A DNA stretch of 64,000 bases from Chryseobacterium glaciei (GCF_001648155.1 NZ_CP015199.1:3853001-3917000); one strand, 5' to 3'; numbered from the stretch's first letter, positions 18,709 through 27,986 are shown. Numbers and translations are program-made. Notes: a model not told the origin generated them from the sequence alone.

Positions 18709-18745
18709 ATTTCGGCGCGGGAAGCTCTGCTTCCCGCGCCGAAAT
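18709..18745. repeat. Family D palindrome, copy 1 (17-bp arms, 3-nt loop)
   Basis: ATTTCGGCGCGGGAAGC and its exact reverse complement flank the loop TCT. The G+C content stands out sharply from the surroundings. Copy 2 is at 44946-44982 with identical geometry. It may also terminate the sigma operon. Confidence 0.9.
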
Positions 18746-18950
18746 ATTTTCATATAATCATATGAAGCGAAGCGCCGAAACAATCTTAATATAAATTATA
18801 AACCTGCATTTTATTACTCATTACCTATTATTTATTACTTATGTTTTTTGAAGCTATTTCCCGCTTTTCGTTACAATCTTTTTTTTCAAAAAAGGATTTT
18901 CTCTGCAATCGGGGCTAGGGAGGTAGTCAAAAATACAAATATTCGTCAAG

Positions 18951-19079
18951 AAAACTGGTGGCTTCGAGAGCCTCAGCCACCAGTTTTCCAGAGCTTTTCT
19001 CAATCTCTCAACCGTCAACTATATTATTGCATCGTAACTTTACCCTCTCACTTTGTGGTTGAGGTTCTCGAAGCCACCA
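18951..19079. repeat. Nested inverted repeats
   Basis: AAAACTGGTGGC at 18951 pairs with GCCACCAGTTTT ending at 18987. The 25-nt segment from 18956 also pairs, with two mismatches, with 19055-19079 (GAGGTTCTCGAAGCCACC). Two alternative folds are therefore possible. Confidence 0.75.
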
Positions 19080-19094
19080 ATCTAAACTTCCAAC

Positions 19095-19174
19095 CTTCGC
19101 TGAGTGAAACGCCTTTGCGAACGAAAAATATCCACAATCATTTCAAAAAAAATCTTTGCGACCTTCGCGTTAAA
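19095..19174. repeat. Family B intergenic repeat, copy 2
   Basis: Same order of words as 9959-10035 (CTTCGCTGAGTGAAACGCC, TTGCGAACGAAAAATAT, TTTGCG, GCGTTAAAA). Confidence 0.75.
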
Positions 19175-19265
19175 AAAAGATATTGCTGTTACTTTTCAAT
19201 GACAAAAATCCTACAAAATTGAAGACAAAAAGAAAATAAAATTCCTTATTTTTGCATAGCTATAC

Positions 19266-19913
19266 ATGAAAGATTACTACTATTTTCTCGGTATTTCACA
19301 GGATGCTTCAGAAGAAGACATCAAAAAAGTGTATAGAAAACTCTCCATAAAATATCATCCGGATAAAAATGATAACGACGATTTCTTTTCGGATCGTTTT
19401 CGTGAAATTCAGGAAGCTTATGAAACGTTGAGCGATAAAAGTAGGAGATCTGCGTATGACCAGAATTTAGAAAGTCATCAGAAAAGTTTCAGATATAATA
19501 TTCCGCCAGCAATTAAGACTTTTACAGCGAATAAAATTCATGCGAAAAAAGGAGAGGAGATTATTATTAACTGGCAGACAAGTAATGCTGATGTCGTGAA
19601 AATTCTACCTTTTGGATTAGAAAAACCTTATGGAGAAAGGATTTTTAAAATAACTGAATTCAAAGATGGTAAATTTCAGCTTTTGCTTCATGTAACAAAT
19701 TCGCTTTTACATAAAACTGTAGTTCAGGCCATCACGATCACAGAAGTTTTTGAAAATGATGCTGAAAAATTCAGAGATAAAACGGAAGACTTATTCAAGT
19801 CGCAGCCAAGAACGCTCATGAATCCACATGGTCAGCCCAAGATTATAAGGATAATCGGAGCGATAATAGTGTTGGCAGTTGCCATCTATTTTTTAATAAA
19901 AAGCTTTAGCTAA
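19266..19913 (+). CDS. J-domain protein with C-terminal membrane anchor
   Basis: Residues 1-65 are a J-domain with the catalytic HPD tripeptide at 31-33 (YHPDKND) and the FREIQEAYETLSDKSRRSAYD helix. It should stimulate an Hsp70's ATPase. A middle region (TFTANKIHAKKGEEIIINWQ onward) looks like an immunoglobulin-type beta domain, and the last ~20 residues are a transmembrane helix (IIGAIIVLAVAIYFLI). There is no Gly/Phe region or zinc-finger domain, so it is not DnaJ itself but a specialised membrane-tethered co-chaperone. It converges with the small gene at 19915. Confidence 0.9.
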   Translation: MKDYYYFLGISQDASEEDIKKVYRKLSIKYHPDKNDNDDFFSDRFREIQEAYETLSDKSRRSAYDQNLESHQKSFRYNIPPAIKTFTANKIHAKKGEEIIINWQTSNADVVKILPFGLEKPYGERIFKITEFKDGKFQLLLHVTNSLLHKTVVQAITITEVFENDAEKFRDKTEDLFKSQPRTLMNPHGQPKIIRIIGAIIVLAVAIYFLIKSFS

Positions 19914-19914
19914 A

Positions 19915-20067
19915 CTAAGCTATTTTCTTCCTTCCAGGGCACTTTTTACATCTTTTTCCTTTCTTGAATTTTTTGCAACAAGATTTCTTTTCGCAAAACA
20001 TATCTTCATTATTGAAAGCAAATGCTGGAGTTAAAGCCGGAACTTTAAACGGGATAATCATATTCAT
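19915..20067 (-). CDS. Conserved-looking 50-residue Cys/Lys-rich small protein
   Basis: A complete ATG-to-TAG frame encodes 50 residues. The first ~20 are hydrophobic (MNMIIPFKVPALTPAFAF), and the rest is very basic with Cys at 25, 30, 31, 40 and 43 (segments MFCEKKSCCKKFKKGKR and CKKCPGRKK). The Cys spacing (CxxxxCC...CxxC) suggests zinc binding, and the basic charge suggests nucleic-acid contact. I recall similar tiny proteins in related genomes but cannot name a family. The stop is 1 bp from the convergent J-domain gene's stop. Confidence 0.65.
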   Translation of the reverse strand: MNMIIPFKVPALTPAFAFNNEDMFCEKKSCCKKFKKGKRCKKCPGRKKIA

Positions 20068-20171
20068 GTTGCAAATATATTAATTTAGAATAAATATAGA
20101 TAATAAATTTTCATAAATTATATAAGTACTGATTAATAACAGTTTATCCCGTTTAAAATGCCAGATTTAAT

Positions 20172-21353
20172 CTAGAAACTCAGCGCTATCGATGACTGAA
20201 TTCGCCATGCTTCGGCTTTTTGGTCCTGAAAATTCCTTACCCTTCCATAATTTCCTTCAACACCCATTCTCAGTTTTTTTAGAGGTTGAAAAACCAGATT
20301 AAGTCCAATATTCTGAAAGTTCTTCGCTAGATCTTTTGGAACAAAATCTTTATTACCAACTTTTGAATAACTTACATAAGCTACCGAAGACCATTCCGGA
20401 TTCCACCAATGTTCGTACATCCCGACAACATTAAAAAGTGGGAGAGTTTCCAATAAATTCCTGTTTGCAGGATTAGGCACCGCATCATATTTTTCACCAT
20501 TCAAATCACTGTTATTGGTTGCGTATCCGCTTCCATAAGAAGTTTGAAATCTGAAACTGTTCAGGTCATTAATATAGCGTCTTGCCGATATAATGGCACC
20601 CCAGCCAATCATGGTTTTGGTTTGATACGCGTCATCTAAGGAGTATTTTATATCATAACTTATAGGAGAAATAAGTGCTCCCATTTTTACATAATCTTTC
20701 TCGTCTCCATAGCGGTACATTGCCGTAAAAGTGGGAATAACTGCTCTCTTTTTCCAGTTTAAAGAATCGATTGGTAGTGATATACTTGGAGTATTCGGAT
20801 CTTCCAATGAGAAGGATAGGTTTTCTTTTGGCGAAATTTTGGTAGAATAACGAACCTGCATTCTTCGATTGAATAATAATCCGTCAGGGCCGATAAAATC
20901 AAAAATATTAGGGAAAATGTCAGGGTCGGAAAAGTTGCTCCATGTTTGTCCGGCAATCCATTTTTTCCATTTGATGTAGCCTTGTCGGAATCTTGGAGCG
21001 GTTGTTCCGTTGGGACCATAAAGGTCAATTTCTACATAAGCAGAAAAATTATCATCACCTTTAGGATTTCTTTGTTTAATTCCCAATCCGATTTGTGATT
21101 GTTTTACACTGAAATTACTGCTTGCAATGTTACGTTGAGGAACTGTGATAGACTGCGCTGCAAAACCTTCTATCGATTTCATATCCTGAAAATCTACAGT
21201 GTAATCTGTCTGAACAAAGCCTTTGAGGTATAATTCCCATTCGTTTTGATCTTCGGCTTTACTTTTTGTAAGTGTGATTTGCGCATGAGTTTTGATGTTG
21301 AATATTAAGATAATACTCAATGAGGCCGTAAGCCTTTTTGTTGTTTTTTTCAT
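20172..21353 (-). CDS. DcaP-like outer membrane porin
   Basis: The 393-residue protein has a signal peptide (to HAQ near residue 25) and an all-beta body matching the DcaP trimeric outer-membrane transporter family: KGFVQTDYTVDFQD near the start, the NFSAYVEIDLYGPNGT and IKWKKWIAGQTWSNFSDPD strands, and a final strand ending in Phe (RIQSSIALSF), as required for barrel assembly. DcaP-type porins take up anionic or aromatic carboxylates. The gene is monocistronic. Confidence 0.88.
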   Translation of the reverse strand: MKKTTKRLTASLSIILIFNIKTHAQITLTKSKAEDQNEWELYLKGFVQTDYTVDFQDMKSIEGFAAQSITVPQRNIASSNFSVKQSQIGLGIKQRNPKGDDNFSAYVEIDLYGPNGTTAPRFRQGYIKWKKWIAGQTWSNFSDPDIFPNIFDFIGPDGLLFNRRMQVRYSTKISPKENLSFSLEDPNTPSISLPIDSLNWKKRAVIPTFTAMYRYGDEKDYVKMGALISPISYDIKYSLDDAYQTKTMIGWGAIISARRYINDLNSFRFQTSYGSGYATNNSDLNGEKYDAVPNPANRNLLETLPLFNVVGMYEHWWNPEWSSVAYVSYSKVGNKDFVPKDLAKNFQNIGLNLVFQPLKKLRMGVEGNYGRVRNFQDQKAEAWRIQSSIALSF

Positions 21354-21854
21354 TTGTTTGTGTTTAAAAGCTGTCTTATTTACTTATGTTTTCATCTTTA
21401 TTTAATTTTAATTGGTTACTATTTTTTAGAATAAATTTTTCACATCTTTTTGGTTTGTTTAAAATAATTTCAATTGAATTAACTATTGCTTTTTTATTTT
21501 GTATTTATTTGATTAGTAATATTTTAAATGATAAAAAACGAAACTACGAAATTAATTTTTAAAGGGTATTGTTTAAAATATCTGCCAATTACTCAAATAT
21601 TAAGTAAATATTTTTTAGATATTAATAATTGTTTTTAAAAATTAATATTGAATTATTAATAATTTAAAATAAAATCCATAAGAATGATAGATGAAAACTA
21701 AATTGAATTTTAATCAAAAAAATATCCGAAAGTCATTAGTTTTAAAAATGATAGAGATCAATCTTTGCTATTTCAATAATTTTAGAGTGTTGTGCAATCC
21801 TGTAAAAAATTGTAATTTTACCCATCTTTTTACAAACAAAATCTAATATAAAAA
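21354..21854. other. AT-rich spacer upstream of dcaP-like and gcvP genes
   Basis: This 501-bp spacer is extremely AT-rich with no supported coding frame. It separates divergent promoters. Near its right end, TTG at 21790-21792 and TAATTTTA at 21813-21820, 20 bp apart, are a weak match to the promoter consensus for gcvP. No glycine riboswitch fold was recognised. Confidence 0.4.
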
Positions 21855-24713
21855 ATGAATACAGAACAGTTTGTGAGCCGTCACATTTCCTTAAATGAAG
21901 CCGATAAAGAGGCGATGTTGGAAAGAGTTGGCGTTTCAAGTATCGAAGAGTTAATTTCTCAAACCATCCCTTCTTCTATCCGTTTAGAAAAAGATCTTGA
22001 AATCTCAGAACCGCTTTCAGAGTATGAAATGCTTATCCATTCTAAGGAATTGGCATCGAAGAATACTGATTATACAAGCTATATTGGTTTTGGATATCAC
22101 AATACATTGTTGCCATCGGCTATTCAAAGGAATATTTTTGAAAATCCGAGCTGGTACACAGCTTACACACCTTATCAGGCGGAGATCGCTCAGGGTAGAT
22201 TGGAGGCTTTGCTGAACTATCAGACTGTTGTATGCGATCTTACAGGTTTTGCATTAGCAAATGCTTCATTATTAGATGAATCTACGGCGGCTGCAGAAGC
22301 AATGCACATGTTCTTTAATAACAGAACAAAAGATCAGAAGAAAGGAGGTGCCAACAAATTCTTCGTTTCCGACCTTGTTTTACCTCAAACAGTTTCAGTT
22401 TTAAAAACTAAAGCTAAAGGATTGGCAATCGAGATCGTTGAAGGTGACCACAGAACGCACCAGTTTGACGAATCTTATTACGGAGTTTTATTACAATATC
22501 CAGGTAAAAATGGTGTTGTTCTAGATTACACAGAAAACATCGTTGAATACAAAAAATTAGACTTACAGGTTGTTGTTGCTTGTGATCCGATGGCTTTGGT
22601 TAAACTAAAATCACCTGCTTCTATGGGAGCTGACTGTGCGGTTGGTACTTCACAGAGATTTGGTATTCCATTAGGGTACGGAGGGCCTCACGCAGCATTT
22701 TTCTCTTGTAAGGAAGATTATAAAAGAGATATTCCGGGAAGAATTATCGGGGTTTCTCAGGATATGTACGGAAAACGTGCATTGAGAATGGCTTTACAAA
22801 CAAGAGAGCAACATATTAAAAGAGAAAGAGCAACTTCAAACATCTGTACTGCTCAGGTTCTTTTAGCTGTAATGGCTGGAATGTACGCTGTTTATCACGG
22901 TCCAAAAGGATTAAATTATATCGCTGATCAGATTCACTTTAAAGCAAATGCTTTGAAAAACGGTCTTAAAGCTTTAGGATATGAAGCAGTTGAAGAGCCA
23001 ATTTTCGATACTGTAAAAATCTTGTTGAATGAAGATGAGAAAGGAAGGTTAATGAGAATGATGCTTGATCACAGACTTAACTTAAACTATTTCACAGAAG
23101 GCGTTGTAAGTGTTGCGATCAACGAAAGTACTACATTGGACAAATTAAATGTTCTAATGGCTTCTTTCGCTCAATTTAAAGATAAGCAGACTTTCAAATT
23201 AGAAATAAAAGAAGGATACAGCATTCCTGAGGAGAATTTAAGAAAAGACGAAATTCTTACAGAAAGCGTATTCAACAAATACCATACTGAAACGGAATTG
23301 ATGCGTTACATCAAACGTTTAGAAAGAAAAGATTTATCATTAACACATTCAATGATTTCTCTTGGTTCATGTACAATGAAATTGAACGCTGCTACTCAAA
23401 TGTTACCACTTTCTTGGGATAACTGGGGAGCTGTTCACCCATTTGTACCGGTAGACCAAGCTGGAGGTTATCAGGAAATGATCAGAGAATTGGAGAAAGA
23501 TTTAGCTGAAATCACTGGTTTCGCAGGAACTTCTCTTCAGCCAAACTCTGGAGCTCAGGGTGAATATGCTGGATTAATGGTAATCAGAGAATATCACATT
23601 TCAAGAGGTGAAGGTCACAGAAATGTTGTATTGATTCCTCAGTCTGCACACGGAACAAACCCGGCTTCTGCAGCAATGGCAGGAATGAAGATTGTTGTTG
23701 TTAAAAATCTTGAAAGCGGAGAAATTGATTTCGAAGACTTAAAAGCTAAAACAGAACAGCATTCTGAAAATCTTTCTTGTGTAATGATCACTTATCCGTC
23801 AACTTACGGATTCTTTGACGCAAACATTAAAGAAATTACAAGCTTGATTCACCAACATGGCGGACAAGTATATATGGATGGTGCCAACATGAACGCTCAG
23901 GTTGGATTCACAAGTCCTGGAAACATCGGAGCAGACGTTTGTCACTTAAATCTTCACAAAACTTTCGCTATTCCTCACGGAGGTGGAGGTCCTGGAGTTG
24001 GTCCGATCTGTGTTGCTAAACACTTGGTTCCATTCTTGCCTACCAACGCAAACATCAGAATCGGAGCTAAAGATGCTATTGAAGGGATTTCTGCAGCGCC
24101 TTACGGTTCTGGTTTGATCTTAAATATTTCTTACGCTTACATTAAGATGTTAGGAACTTCAGGATTGAAAAAAGCGACTGAACATGCAATCTTAAATGCT
24201 AATTATTTAAAAGAAATTTTAGCTGAACATTTCCCTATTTTATATTCAAATACTGAAGGTAGAGTAGCGCACGAGTGTATCGTAGATTTCAGACAGTTCA
24301 AAACGTTAGGAATTGAAGTGGCTGATGTTGCGAAAAGATTGATGGATTATGGTTTCCATGCTCCAACAGTTTCTTTCCCGGTTGCAGGAACATTAATGAT
24401 TGAGCCTACAGAATCTGAAAGCAAGTCTGAAATCGACCGTTTTGCAGAGGCTTTAATCGCTATCAAACATGAGATCGATGAGATAGCTAACGGTGAAGCT
24501 GATCAAGCTAACAACGTATTGAAAAACGCTCCTCACACTGAACAATTGGTTATCTCTGATTCTTGGGATAAACCATACAGCAGAGAAAAGGCAGCATATC
24601 CGCTAGAGTGGGTGAGAGATCACAAATTCTTTGCTTCTGTTTCAAGAGTTGATGAAGCCTACGGAGATAGAAACTTAGTTTGTACTTGTGAGCCGATTGA
24701 AGCTTATATGTAA
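21855..24713 (+). CDS. gcvP: Glycine dehydrogenase (decarboxylating), P-protein
   Basis: The 952-residue full-length P-protein of the glycine cleavage system decarboxylates glycine and passes aminomethyl to the H-protein lipoyl group. Both halves of the fused homodimer type are present. The C-terminal half carries the PLP Lys702 in NLHKTFAIPHGGGGPGVGP and the SLGSCTMKLNAATQMLPLSW block; the N-terminal half has SRHISLNEADKEAMLERVG and FLGxG-like segments. It is transcribed alone, with the other gcv genes elsewhere. Codon use is visibly more G+C-rich than its neighbours, typical of a highly expressed gene. Confidence 0.98.
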   Translation: MNTEQFVSRHISLNEADKEAMLERVGVSSIEELISQTIPSSIRLEKDLEISEPLSEYEMLIHSKELASKNTDYTSYIGFGYHNTLLPSAIQRNIFENPSWYTAYTPYQAEIAQGRLEALLNYQTVVCDLTGFALANASLLDESTAAAEAMHMFFNNRTKDQKKGGANKFFVSDLVLPQTVSVLKTKAKGLAIEIVEGDHRTHQFDESYYGVLLQYPGKNGVVLDYTENIVEYKKLDLQVVVACDPMALVKLKSPASMGADCAVGTSQRFGIPLGYGGPHAAFFSCKEDYKRDIPGRIIGVSQDMYGKRALRMALQTREQHIKRERATSNICTAQVLLAVMAGMYAVYHGPKGLNYIADQIHFKANALKNGLKALGYEAVEEPIFDTVKILLNEDEKGRLMRMMLDHRLNLNYFTEGVVSVAINESTTLDKLNVLMASFAQFKDKQTFKLEIKEGYSIPEENLRKDEILTESVFNKYHTETELMRYIKRLERKDLSLTHSMISLGSCTMKLNAATQMLPLSWDNWGAVHPFVPVDQAGGYQEMIRELEKDLAEITGFAGTSLQPNSGAQGEYAGLMVIREYHISRGEGHRNVVLIPQSAHGTNPASAAMAGMKIVVVKNLESGEIDFEDLKAKTEQHSENLSCVMITYPSTYGFFDANIKEITSLIHQHGGQVYMDGANMNAQVGFTSPGNIGADVCHLNLHKTFAIPHGGGGPGVGPICVAKHLVPFLPTNANIRIGAKDAIEGISAAPYGSGLILNISYAYIKMLGTSGLKKATEHAILNANYLKEILAEHFPILYSNTEGRVAHECIVDFRQFKTLGIEVADVAKRLMDYGFHAPTVSFPVAGTLMIEPTESESKSEIDRFAEALIAIKHEIDEIANGEADQANNVLKNAPHTEQLVISDSWDKPYSREKAAYPLEWVRDHKFFASVSRVDEAYGDRNLVCTCEPIEAYM

Positions 24714-24737
24714 TTAAGTTTTTCTAGATATAAATAT

Positions 24738-24772
24738 AAATTCCTCTCAATTTTGAGAGGAATTTTGTTTTT
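24738..24772 (+). terminator. Strong terminator after gcvP
   Basis: A 13-bp perfect stem (AAATTCCTCTCAA / TTGAGAGGAATTT) with a 2-nt spacer and T-rich tail. Confidence 0.9.
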
Positions 24773-24796
24773 TTCAGTGTTTAGATTTAGAGAAAA

Positions 24797-25216
24797 TTAC
24801 AATTCATTTACATATCGGATAATCTCTTCCAATACTTCAATATTAATGTCTTTCAACGTTTTAAACTTAATACAATATCCAGTTACACTTGCTTTTCCTA
24901 GCTTTTTTCCATAGGTTTCAGCTAAAAATTTCTTATCCTCAATGCCAAAAATATAAACAGAAATTCCCGTTGTATTTGCGTTGAAACCAATTTTATAAAA
25001 CTCTTTTGTTGTTCCATCTTTATATTTTATCGTGTGAAGTCCGTATCCTATATTAGGATTGGAAACAACTTTGCCTTCATTATCTTTACCGTCTAGGAAC
25101 CATAATTTGCATTCAGTTATTGTTTGCTTGATGAGATTATCCAATATCTGCATTTCACTGCGTTTTGGTTCGAATTGGCTGGCGATGTATTGGTTGATTT
25201 TTTCTTCTGTGTTCAT
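24797..25216 (-). CDS. DUF1801 (YdhG-like) domain protein
   Basis: The 139-residue protein has the DUF1801/YdhG fold: an N-terminal helix with KINQYIASQFEPKRSEMQILDNL, a GYGLHTIKYKDGTTKEFYKIGF sheet segment and the LGKASVTGYCIKFKTLKDINIEVLEEII ending (quoted in part). The role of this iron-chaperone-like fold in bacteria is not established. It lies 65 bp downstream of the AIPR gene on the same strand, so it may be co-transcribed with it. Confidence 0.78.
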   Translation of the reverse strand: MNTEEKINQYIASQFEPKRSEMQILDNLIKQTITECKLWFLDGKDNEGKVVSNPNIGYGLHTIKYKDGTTKEFYKIGFNANTTGISVYIFGIEDKKFLAETYGKKLGKASVTGYCIKFKTLKDINIEVLEEIIRYVNEL

Positions 25217-25281
25217 GACAATTTTAAGACTATGTATTTTTTTCTAATGATTAAATAATAGTAATAAAAAGGTTATTATAA

Positions 25282-27021
25282 TTATTTTTCAATTAGATAT
25301 AACTCTGTTAATTTATCTAAAATTAATGATGTTGTATCTTTACGTTCTACAGCTTTCCTATCATTAAAATCAATATTCAATTCTTCACTTTCTATAAAGT
25401 TTGCTGACTCTTTAAATATATGTAAGGTTGTCGAATCATCTTTTAAAACATCTAAAATTTGTTGACATTGCTTTTGCATACGCCCCTTATCCTTTAAATT
25501 AGGTGATATTGTTTTTGTAATTAAGAACCTAAAAACCATTAATATTTGATATCTAAATCTTTTGGATTTTGGAAATAATTTATTTTCCTCAAGTAATTTA
25601 TCTAAGAAAAAGTATGTTAATGAACTTATATAATAAGGAAAATAGTCATGATCTGAATTGAAAATATCTACACCTAGTTTTTCTACTAATTTACCATAAT
25701 TACCAGCTACATTATGAGGATTATTTAAAAACATTGCAGAAAGAGATTTTATTTGACTCTCTCTATTGACAACTTTGTATAATGGAATGTCATCAGAATT
25801 TTTATACTGATTTGTTCTGCGCTCATAATATAATTTTAAATTATTTTTTGCCAGAGCATTGTAATAATCTTCTAAGTTTCTTTGAAAATCGGATAACGCT
25901 TCGAGCTCCACGGCATTTACTGCCGTTTGATTATTTGTAGCTCTTGTAATTTGGCTTTTAATATTTTGATCACTAGTTACAATAATTTTAACTGGGATAT
26001 GCATTGCTTCAATTCCATCAATATTTCTATTTTCATAAAGAACATTACTTGTTTGACATCCATTTACAATTTGATAGTTCGATAGAGTTATTGTTTCCCC
26101 GGGTCCCGTGATCTCTTCAGCAACAATTGTTACACCATTGTTTAAAATACAAAATTGTTCTAGATTACCCTTTTGAAGAGTATTTGAGATATCTTTATTT
26201 ACGGGATTACTGTCTTGTTCTAGATAATCTCTAATATTATCATCAAAAACGGATTTCATTTTTCCAGATTCATCAATAATTATTTTTTTAAATTCAGAAA
26301 ATGGTAATAATCCTGAATATGCTACTGTAATTTCACTAATTGTTGGTATATTAACCTTTCTTTCAAATTTTATTGTAGCTTCAACAGGCTCTTTAGTTCT
26401 TCTATATAAATTTTGTAAAGCCTTTGAATCTATAGGGTAAATTTCTACAGAATTAAATAAATCTAAGTTTTCAATCTCTTTTTTATTATTATTTATAACA
26501 CTAATTAAATTGGGATCAGCTTGCCATTTACCATTAGTGCAAAAGTATAATTTACAGATTGGACTTCTGTCTTTCATGTATTTCAAATTCGATGAATGGT
26601 AAATGAATTCACGCATTTCAATTGCATTTTTCATTTCGTCAGTAGTGAATAAATTAGCTTCTTCGCTGAAAAAATTTTTAGTCCATCTGCAAAAGTTTTC
26701 TAAATGATTGTTACTGAATGAATTGGAGGTTTTTGATTGAATAAATATAAATGTTACGGTTAACATTCTATTCATTTCCATTATCTGTTTAACTTCGCTA
26801 ACATTTTGACATAATTTATTATTAATAATAATTCCTATACCATCTATGCCTTGTGTAGAATTTCCAGTACTTATTAATTTGTCATCAAATGATATAGAGT
26901 CGTATTCTTTATTTATTACACAAAAATTACAAAAATATTCAAATTTTTGACTTTCGGTAAGTTTTGAATATCCTTTTCTGTCAACAAAATCGTTTAGAAA
27001 TCCTGTTGTAATTAAATCCAT
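25282..27021 (-). CDS. AIPR family (abortive infection phage resistance) protein
   Basis: The 579-residue protein matches AIPR: an N-terminal endonuclease-like half (GNSTQGIDGIGIIINNKL, then TFIFIQSKTS, reminiscent of the D/E...QxK restriction nuclease core, with Asp/Gln/Lys at about 58-95) and the diagnostic central block FCILNNGVTIVAEEITG plus YQIVNGCQTSNVLYENR. AIPR proteins were named for phage-resistance abortive infection and are often seen beside other defence genes. The gene is visibly more AT-rich than its neighbours, consistent with acquisition. No partner restriction or methylase gene is adjacent. Confidence 0.88.
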   Translation of the reverse strand: MDLITTGFLNDFVDRKGYSKLTESQKFEYFCNFCVINKEYDSISFDDKLISTGNSTQGIDGIGIIINNKLCQNVSEVKQIMEMNRMLTVTFIFIQSKTSNSFSNNHLENFCRWTKNFFSEEANLFTTDEMKNAIEMREFIYHSSNLKYMKDRSPICKLYFCTNGKWQADPNLISVINNNKKEIENLDLFNSVEIYPIDSKALQNLYRRTKEPVEATIKFERKVNIPTISEITVAYSGLLPFSEFKKIIIDESGKMKSVFDDNIRDYLEQDSNPVNKDISNTLQKGNLEQFCILNNGVTIVAEEITGPGETITLSNYQIVNGCQTSNVLYENRNIDGIEAMHIPVKIIVTSDQNIKSQITRATNNQTAVNAVELEALSDFQRNLEDYYNALAKNNLKLYYERRTNQYKNSDDIPLYKVVNRESQIKSLSAMFLNNPHNVAGNYGKLVEKLGVDIFNSDHDYFPYYISSLTYFFLDKLLEENKLFPKSKRFRYQILMVFRFLITKTISPNLKDKGRMQKQCQQILDVLKDDSTTLHIFKESANFIESEELNIDFNDRKAVERKDTTSLILDKLTELYLIEK

Positions 27022-27084
27022 TGTTTTTTATATTTATGCAAGTTAAGATTATTAGGATGCTTAATTTTGAATAATTTCTAAATT

Positions 27085-27092
27085 CAAAACTA
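27085..27092 (-). promoter_or_regulatory. Likely -7 box for the AIPR gene
   Basis: TAGTTTTG on the minus strand, about 64 nt upstream of the AIPR start. No TTG element was found at the standard distance, so strength is uncertain. Confidence 0.4.
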
Positions 27093-27144
27093 TATTTTGA
27101 TAAAAATAATGAATTTCTATTCAAAAACAATTTTTGATTTAATC

Positions 27145-27900
27145 CTAATAATTTTTTTTATTAAAGGGATTATTTACTACGTTGTTTAATTTAGATTTTT
27201 CTTCTTCCAACCTCTCAATCAACCTCCCTTTCGCCACCGTAAAAGCATAATCCTTCGCCTCCGCAAAAGAAACCTCATATTTCCTATCAATCTTCCTCAA
27301 ATCCTCAGGAAACTTCGACAATAGATTATCATAAAAACTGTCCAAAAATTCCTTAGAAGGCATTTCATAATTAATTTTCAATTGAAAACGTCGTAAAATA
27401 GCAGTATCAATGATTTCGGGATGGTTGGTGGCGCAAAGTAAAAGCGCATTTTCAGGATAATAATCAATCAACTGAATCAAAGTATTCACAAGCCTTCTCA
27501 TTTCGCCCACATCTTTATCGTCGCTGCCTCTGGCTTTTCCAATCTGATCCAATTCATCAAGAAAAAGAACAGATCTTTCGCGACCCGCTTTGTCGAATAT
27601 CATTTTAATATTCTGAGAAGTTTCTCCAATTCGGGACGAAACAATATTGCTGAGGTTTAAGATCATGATATTTTTCCCCAGCGCATTGGCAATGGCTTTT
27701 GCAGTCATTGTTTTTCCACAACCTGAACTTCCCTGAAGCAGAACTTTATTATTAACAGGAAGTCCATATTCCTGAAGTTCTTTGATGTAGGTATGTTCCT
27801 TGATGAGCTGGGCAAACTGTTCCTTATTAGATTGATCAAGGAATACGTCATTAAGCGTTATTTCTTCTTTGTCCTGAATAATAAGGTCGTACAGATTCAT
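27145..27900 (-). CDS. AAA-family ATPase
   Basis: The 251-residue protein is essentially one AAA module: Walker A GSSGCGKT near residue 58-65, Walker B VLFLDELDQIG near 110-120, sensor LLLCATNHPE near 155-165 and the arginine finger region AILRRFQL. The N-terminal ~45 residues are a short helical region (ITLNDVFLDQSNKEQFAQLI). The ATG at 27900 is preferred to an upstream start. Substrate is unknown; such short AAA proteins can be general chromosomal ATPases. It lies 123 bp upstream of the AIPR gene on the same strand, so the two may share a transcript. Confidence 0.88.
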   Translation of the reverse strand: MNLYDLIIQDKEEITLNDVFLDQSNKEQFAQLIKEHTYIKELQEYGLPVNNKVLLQGSSGCGKTMTAKAIANALGKNIMILNLSNIVSSRIGETSQNIKMIFDKAGRERSVLFLDELDQIGKARGSDDKDVGEMRRLVNTLIQLIDYYPENALLLCATNHPEIIDTAILRRFQLKINYEMPSKEFLDSFYDNLLSKFPEDLRKIDRKYEVSFAEAKDYAFTVAKGRLIERLEEEKSKLNNVVNNPFNKKNY

Positions 27901-27963
27901 GATAGCAGATGATTTTTTATAAATTCTCTGCAAAGATAAAACTTTCAGTTGTGGGAAAAAGAA

Positions 27964-27986
27964 AAGCCGAACATTACGCTCGGCTT
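27964..27986 (-). terminator. Hairpin terminator (minus strand)
   Basis: AAGCCGA at 27964-27970 pairs with TCGGCTT at 27980-27986. On the minus strand it is followed by a pyrimidine-rich T run, so it fits as the end of the small upstream transcript. Confidence 0.7.

Larger units (their letters stand above)
18678..19265. repeat. Repeat-rich spacer without a supported gene
   Basis: The 588-bp spacer contains the Family D palindrome (18709-18745), a cluster of inverted repeats (18951-18987 pairing also with 19054-19079) and a Family B copy (19095-19174). A 124-codon frame at 18848-19222 is assembled from these repeats and is not accepted as a gene. Confidence 0.7.

Noticed and set aside
18848..19222. 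124-codon frame in the spacer before the J-domain gene
   Set aside because: It is composed of nested inverted repeats and a Family B copy that also occurs elsewhere; no protein-like pattern.
21354..21854. Possible glycine riboswitch before gcvP
   Set aside because: No paired aptamer-like G-rich core was seen in this very AT-rich spacer.
25282..27900. AIPR and AAA ATPase as one proven defence system
   Set aside because: The genes share a strand, but the 123-bp gap and a possible separate AIPR promoter leave the link unproven.
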